A DNA stretch of 6,716 bases from an archaeon (GTDB lineage: Archaea > Nanobdellota > Nanobdellia > Pacearchaeales > GW2011-AR1), in the NCBI GenBank assembly GCA_030638105.1, contig DAOWFF010000017.1:1-6716 (forward strand). Reading direction: 5' to 3'. The translations under genes were made by a program, and so were the position numbers. This document shows positions 5,229 through 6,716 of the stretch, one piece after another. The notes beneath the pieces were generated by a model. That model was not told the origin of the DNA and did no database searches. It saw nothing but the letters and a program-made list of their open reading frames with translations. Numbering within the stretch: the first letter of the stretch is position 1; each line of letters begins with the position of its first letter.

Positions 5229-5837
5229 ATGACACAAAAAATTATTGCTCAGGGTGCAGAAGCAAAAATAATTTTATCAAATGGTTTTATAATAAAGGAC
5301 AGAATAAAAAAGTCCTATCGTGTTCCTGAACTTGATAATAAAATAAGGAGAAGGAGAACGAGAGCCGAAGCAAAACTTCTTTTCAAAGCGTCAGAAATAA
5401 TTAAATCCCCAAAACCTTTTTTGCAGAAAGAAGAAAATTATAAAATAAAAATGCCTTTTATAGACGGCGAAAAACTTTCAGAATATCTTGACGATTTCCA
5501 ATTAAAAAAACAAAAAAAAATTTGCAGACAAATTGGAAAGGGCGTTGCAAAACTTCACGAGCAAAATATAATTCATGGGGACTTAACAACAAGTAATATG
5601 ATTCTGAAGAACGATGAAATTTATTTTATTGACTTTGGTTTGGGATTTGTGAGTCGTAAGTTTGAAGACAAGGCAGTTGATTTACATTTGCTGAAGCAGG
5701 CACTTGAAGCAAAGCACTTCAAGAACTGGGAAATTCTTTGGAAAGAAATTGAAAAATCTTATTCAAAATATGAAAATTCAAAAATAATTTTTGAACGATT
5801 AAAAGCAGTTGAAAAGAGAGGAAGGTATAAGGGTTAA
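5229..5837 (+). CDS. bud32: Bud32 atypical kinase/ATPase (KEOPS complex)
   Basis: Kinase-fold subunit of KEOPS, which works with Kae1, Cgi121 and Pcc1 to install t6A at position 37 of ANN-decoding tRNAs. The 202-aa product is the compact Bud32 form. Visible motifs: the short P-loop equivalent QGAEAKI (8-14), the nucleotide-binding lysine within IIKDRIKKSYR (21-31), the Bud32-specific basic helix RRRTRAEAKLL (41-51), catalytic loop HGDLTTSN (116-123; Asp118, Asn123) and DFG (135-137) within FIDFGLGF. The C-terminal end KRGRYKG resembles the basic tail of the family. The KxRIKKSYR and RTRAEAKLL signatures separate it from RIO kinases. Many archaea fuse Kae1 and Bud32; here Bud32 is free-standing and Kae1 is not in the window. 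The stop overlaps that of the convergent gene within a TTAA at 5834-5837. Confidence 0.95.
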   Translation: MTQKIIAQGAEAKIILSNGFIIKDRIKKSYRVPELDNKIRRRRTRAEAKLLFKASEIIKSPKPFLQKEENYKIKMPFIDGEKLSEYLDDFQLKKQKKICRQIGKGVAKLHEQNIIHGDLTTSNMILKNDEIYFIDFGLGFVSRKFEDKAVDLHLLKQALEAKHFKNWEILWKEIEKSYSKYENSKIIFERLKAVEKRGRYKG

Positions 5838-6583
5838 TTCCTAAACCCTTTTTCTACATCTTGCCCATATCTCCTATAGTTCTCGTGCATTAATCTTGTA
5901 TTATATCTATCTTCTAAAATATTTGCAAATTCCCAAATAAGTTTACTTGCATTCTTCACTGGAACTCTTATTCTTCCTTCAAGTTCTCTACCAACCCTTT
6001 GGTCATGAGAATGTATATCATGGCAATTATTTAACCAATGATAAAAATGATTTACAACTTGCGAAGGCATAACTTCAGAAACTCTTTTTAAAATATTTTG
6101 GCTAAAGATAGGTGGCACGCCAGTGGGAGAATAGAATAATGAAACTGGTTGTTTAATTGACTTAATTTCATAAGGTAGTGAACTATCATCCCCTTCAGGA
6201 ATAAAAGAATCCTCAATTACTCTTGTGTCTAAATTTTTAGGATTTTCAGTAATTTCAAAAGGTAAAAGAAAAAAAGTCGTGAGGTCGTAATCCATTTTAT
6301 CTTCAACGACATCAAAAGTTGTTCTGGGATTTTTTTCAGATTTTTTTTCTTCATTTGCAGGCCAAATATCAATATGATTTGAATTAGCACTTAATACGCG
6401 CATAGGGTGGTTCTTATGCACTTTAAAAATATGAAAAACTGGAGAATTTATATCTTTTTCAAAAGGAGTATTCTCTTTGTGTAAAAAACCATAATTAAAA
6501 GGATTGGCTTCTGCTACAATAAAACCTTCTCTCACTATTTTTGAATCAACAAGATAAAAATTGCCTTTCTTATTTGCCCACAT
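5834..6583 (-). CDS. Hypothetical protein, 249 aa
   Basis: I do not recognise a family. The 249-aa product looks soluble: no signal peptide and no clear membrane segment. The first ~110 residues alternate hydrophobic and polar residues as in beta-rich folds (for example NFYLVDSKIV and LTTFFLLPFEI), with an acidic/basic linker at about 78-86. The second half is more helical. A histidine-dense stretch at 178-194 (H179, H182, C187, H188, H191, H193) could be a metal site, but no known metalloenzyme motif matches. C187 is the only cysteine. The stop shares a TTAA with the Bud32 stop, so the genes converge with a 4-base overlap. The ATG at 6583 is chosen because CTTAATAA ends exactly 23 bases upstream; no SD is present. 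Its uninterrupted length and fitting promoter make it a likely real gene, possibly lineage-specific or acquired. Confidence 0.8.
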   Translation of the reverse strand: MWANKKGNFYLVDSKIVREGFIVAEANPFNYGFLHKENTPFEKDINSPVFHIFKVHKNHPMRVLSANSNHIDIWPANEEKKSEKNPRTTFDVVEDKMDYDLTTFFLLPFEITENPKNLDTRVIEDSFIPEGDDSSLPYEIKSIKQPVSLFYSPTGVPPIFSQNILKRVSEVMPSQVVNHFYHWLNNCHDIHSHDQRVGRELEGRIRVPVKNASKLIWEFANILEDRYNTRLMHENYRRYGQDVEKGFRN

Positions 6584-6605
6584 AAAATTTATTATGTTTA
6601 ATAGT

Positions 6606-6613
6606 TTATTAAG
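6606..6613 (-). promoter_or_regulatory. TATA-like box of the 249-aa gene
   Basis: Read on the - strand, CTTAATAA ends 23 bases before the ATG at 6583, matching the leaderless spacing of neighbours. A second candidate, the TATATA stretch at about 6630-6636, would give a leader of roughly 20-25 bases. Confidence 0.5.
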
Positions 6614-6622
6614 ATTTATCTC

Positions 6623-6716
6623 TTAAGAAATATATAATAGCCCCACCAAACTCCCGACCTCACTCGTCACTGGATTATCGGTTTCTCTCGTGAAATCGCT
6701 CGGATTCGAAATTAAA
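6623..6716 (-). other. G+C-richer edge segment with a partial open frame
   Basis: On the - strand a frame is open from the window edge (first full codon at 6715) for 30 codons and ends in TAA at 6623-6625. It would encode a C-terminal fragment ending ...VGSLVGLLYIS. Bases from about 6640 to 6710 are clearly richer in G+C than the rest of the window, which suggests a different origin. It could be the end of a gene, a repeated element or a non-coding RNA, and the fragment is too short to decide. I saw no tRNA, rRNA or strong hairpin in it. Confidence 0.35.

Noticed and set aside
5229..5837. RIO1 kinase next to aIF1A
   Set aside because: The protein is short and carries the Bud32 signatures KxRIKKSYR and RTRAEAKLL rather than a RIO domain.
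6640..6716. tRNA gene suggested by TTCGAA near the right edge
   Set aside because: The TTCGAA is not flanked by a complementary T-stem, and no acceptor, D or anticodon arms can be formed in the visible bases.
1..6716. CRISPR array, insertion sequence or toxin-antitoxin pair
   Set aside because: No regularly spaced repeats, terminal inverted repeats, transposase or integrase motifs were seen, and the divergent small genes do not match any toxin or antitoxin family I know.

Overview
The window is A+T-rich DNA from an archaeon. It encodes a TATA-binding protein (TBP), a single MCM helicase, an RPA-type OB-fold protein, aIF2-beta, DUF424, aIF1A and Bud32, which together occur only in Archaea. 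The short genes, low G+C, compact spacing and near absence of Shine-Dalgarno sites suggest a small-genome lineage such as the DPANN group (Pacearchaeota/Woesearchaeota-like). That placement is inference from style, not from a marker phylogeny.

Layout: + strand TBP (59-613), MCM (683-2710), RPA32-like OB/winged-helix protein (2762-3391) and aIF2-beta (3433-3840). Next comes a divergent pair of small Cys-containing genes: an unrecognised 74-aa protein on the - strand (3844-4068) and a DUF5679-type zinc ribbon on the + strand (4217-4414). The + strand then resumes with DUF424 (4495-4827), aIF1A (4863-5189) and Bud32 (5229-5837). A convergent, unrecognised 249-aa gene lies on the - strand (5834-6583). 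The last ~75 bases are visibly richer in G+C and hold only a short open frame running off the edge. No gene-free stretch exceeds 300 bases.

Functionally this is an information-processing neighbourhood: transcription initiation (TBP), replication fork (MCM, single-strand binding), translation initiation (aIF2-beta, aIF1A, probably DUF424) and tRNA t6A modification (Bud32 of KEOPS). 

The most informative regulatory pattern is that almost every gene has its own TATA-like box at a nearly fixed place. In seven of ten genes an 8-base box of the type CTTTATAA/GTTTAAAA ends exactly 23 bases before the A of the ATG, which predicts leaderless monocistronic mRNAs and helps choose starts. The DUF5679 gene is the clear exception: its box is 64 bases upstream and it has a strong GGAGGT. 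TBP has a 7-base longer spacing and Bud32 a slightly shorter one. I found no mobile element, CRISPR array, tRNA or rRNA, and no convincing new multi-gene system. The best leads for novelty are the two orphan - strand genes, the promoter rule with its exceptions, and the G+C-rich right edge.
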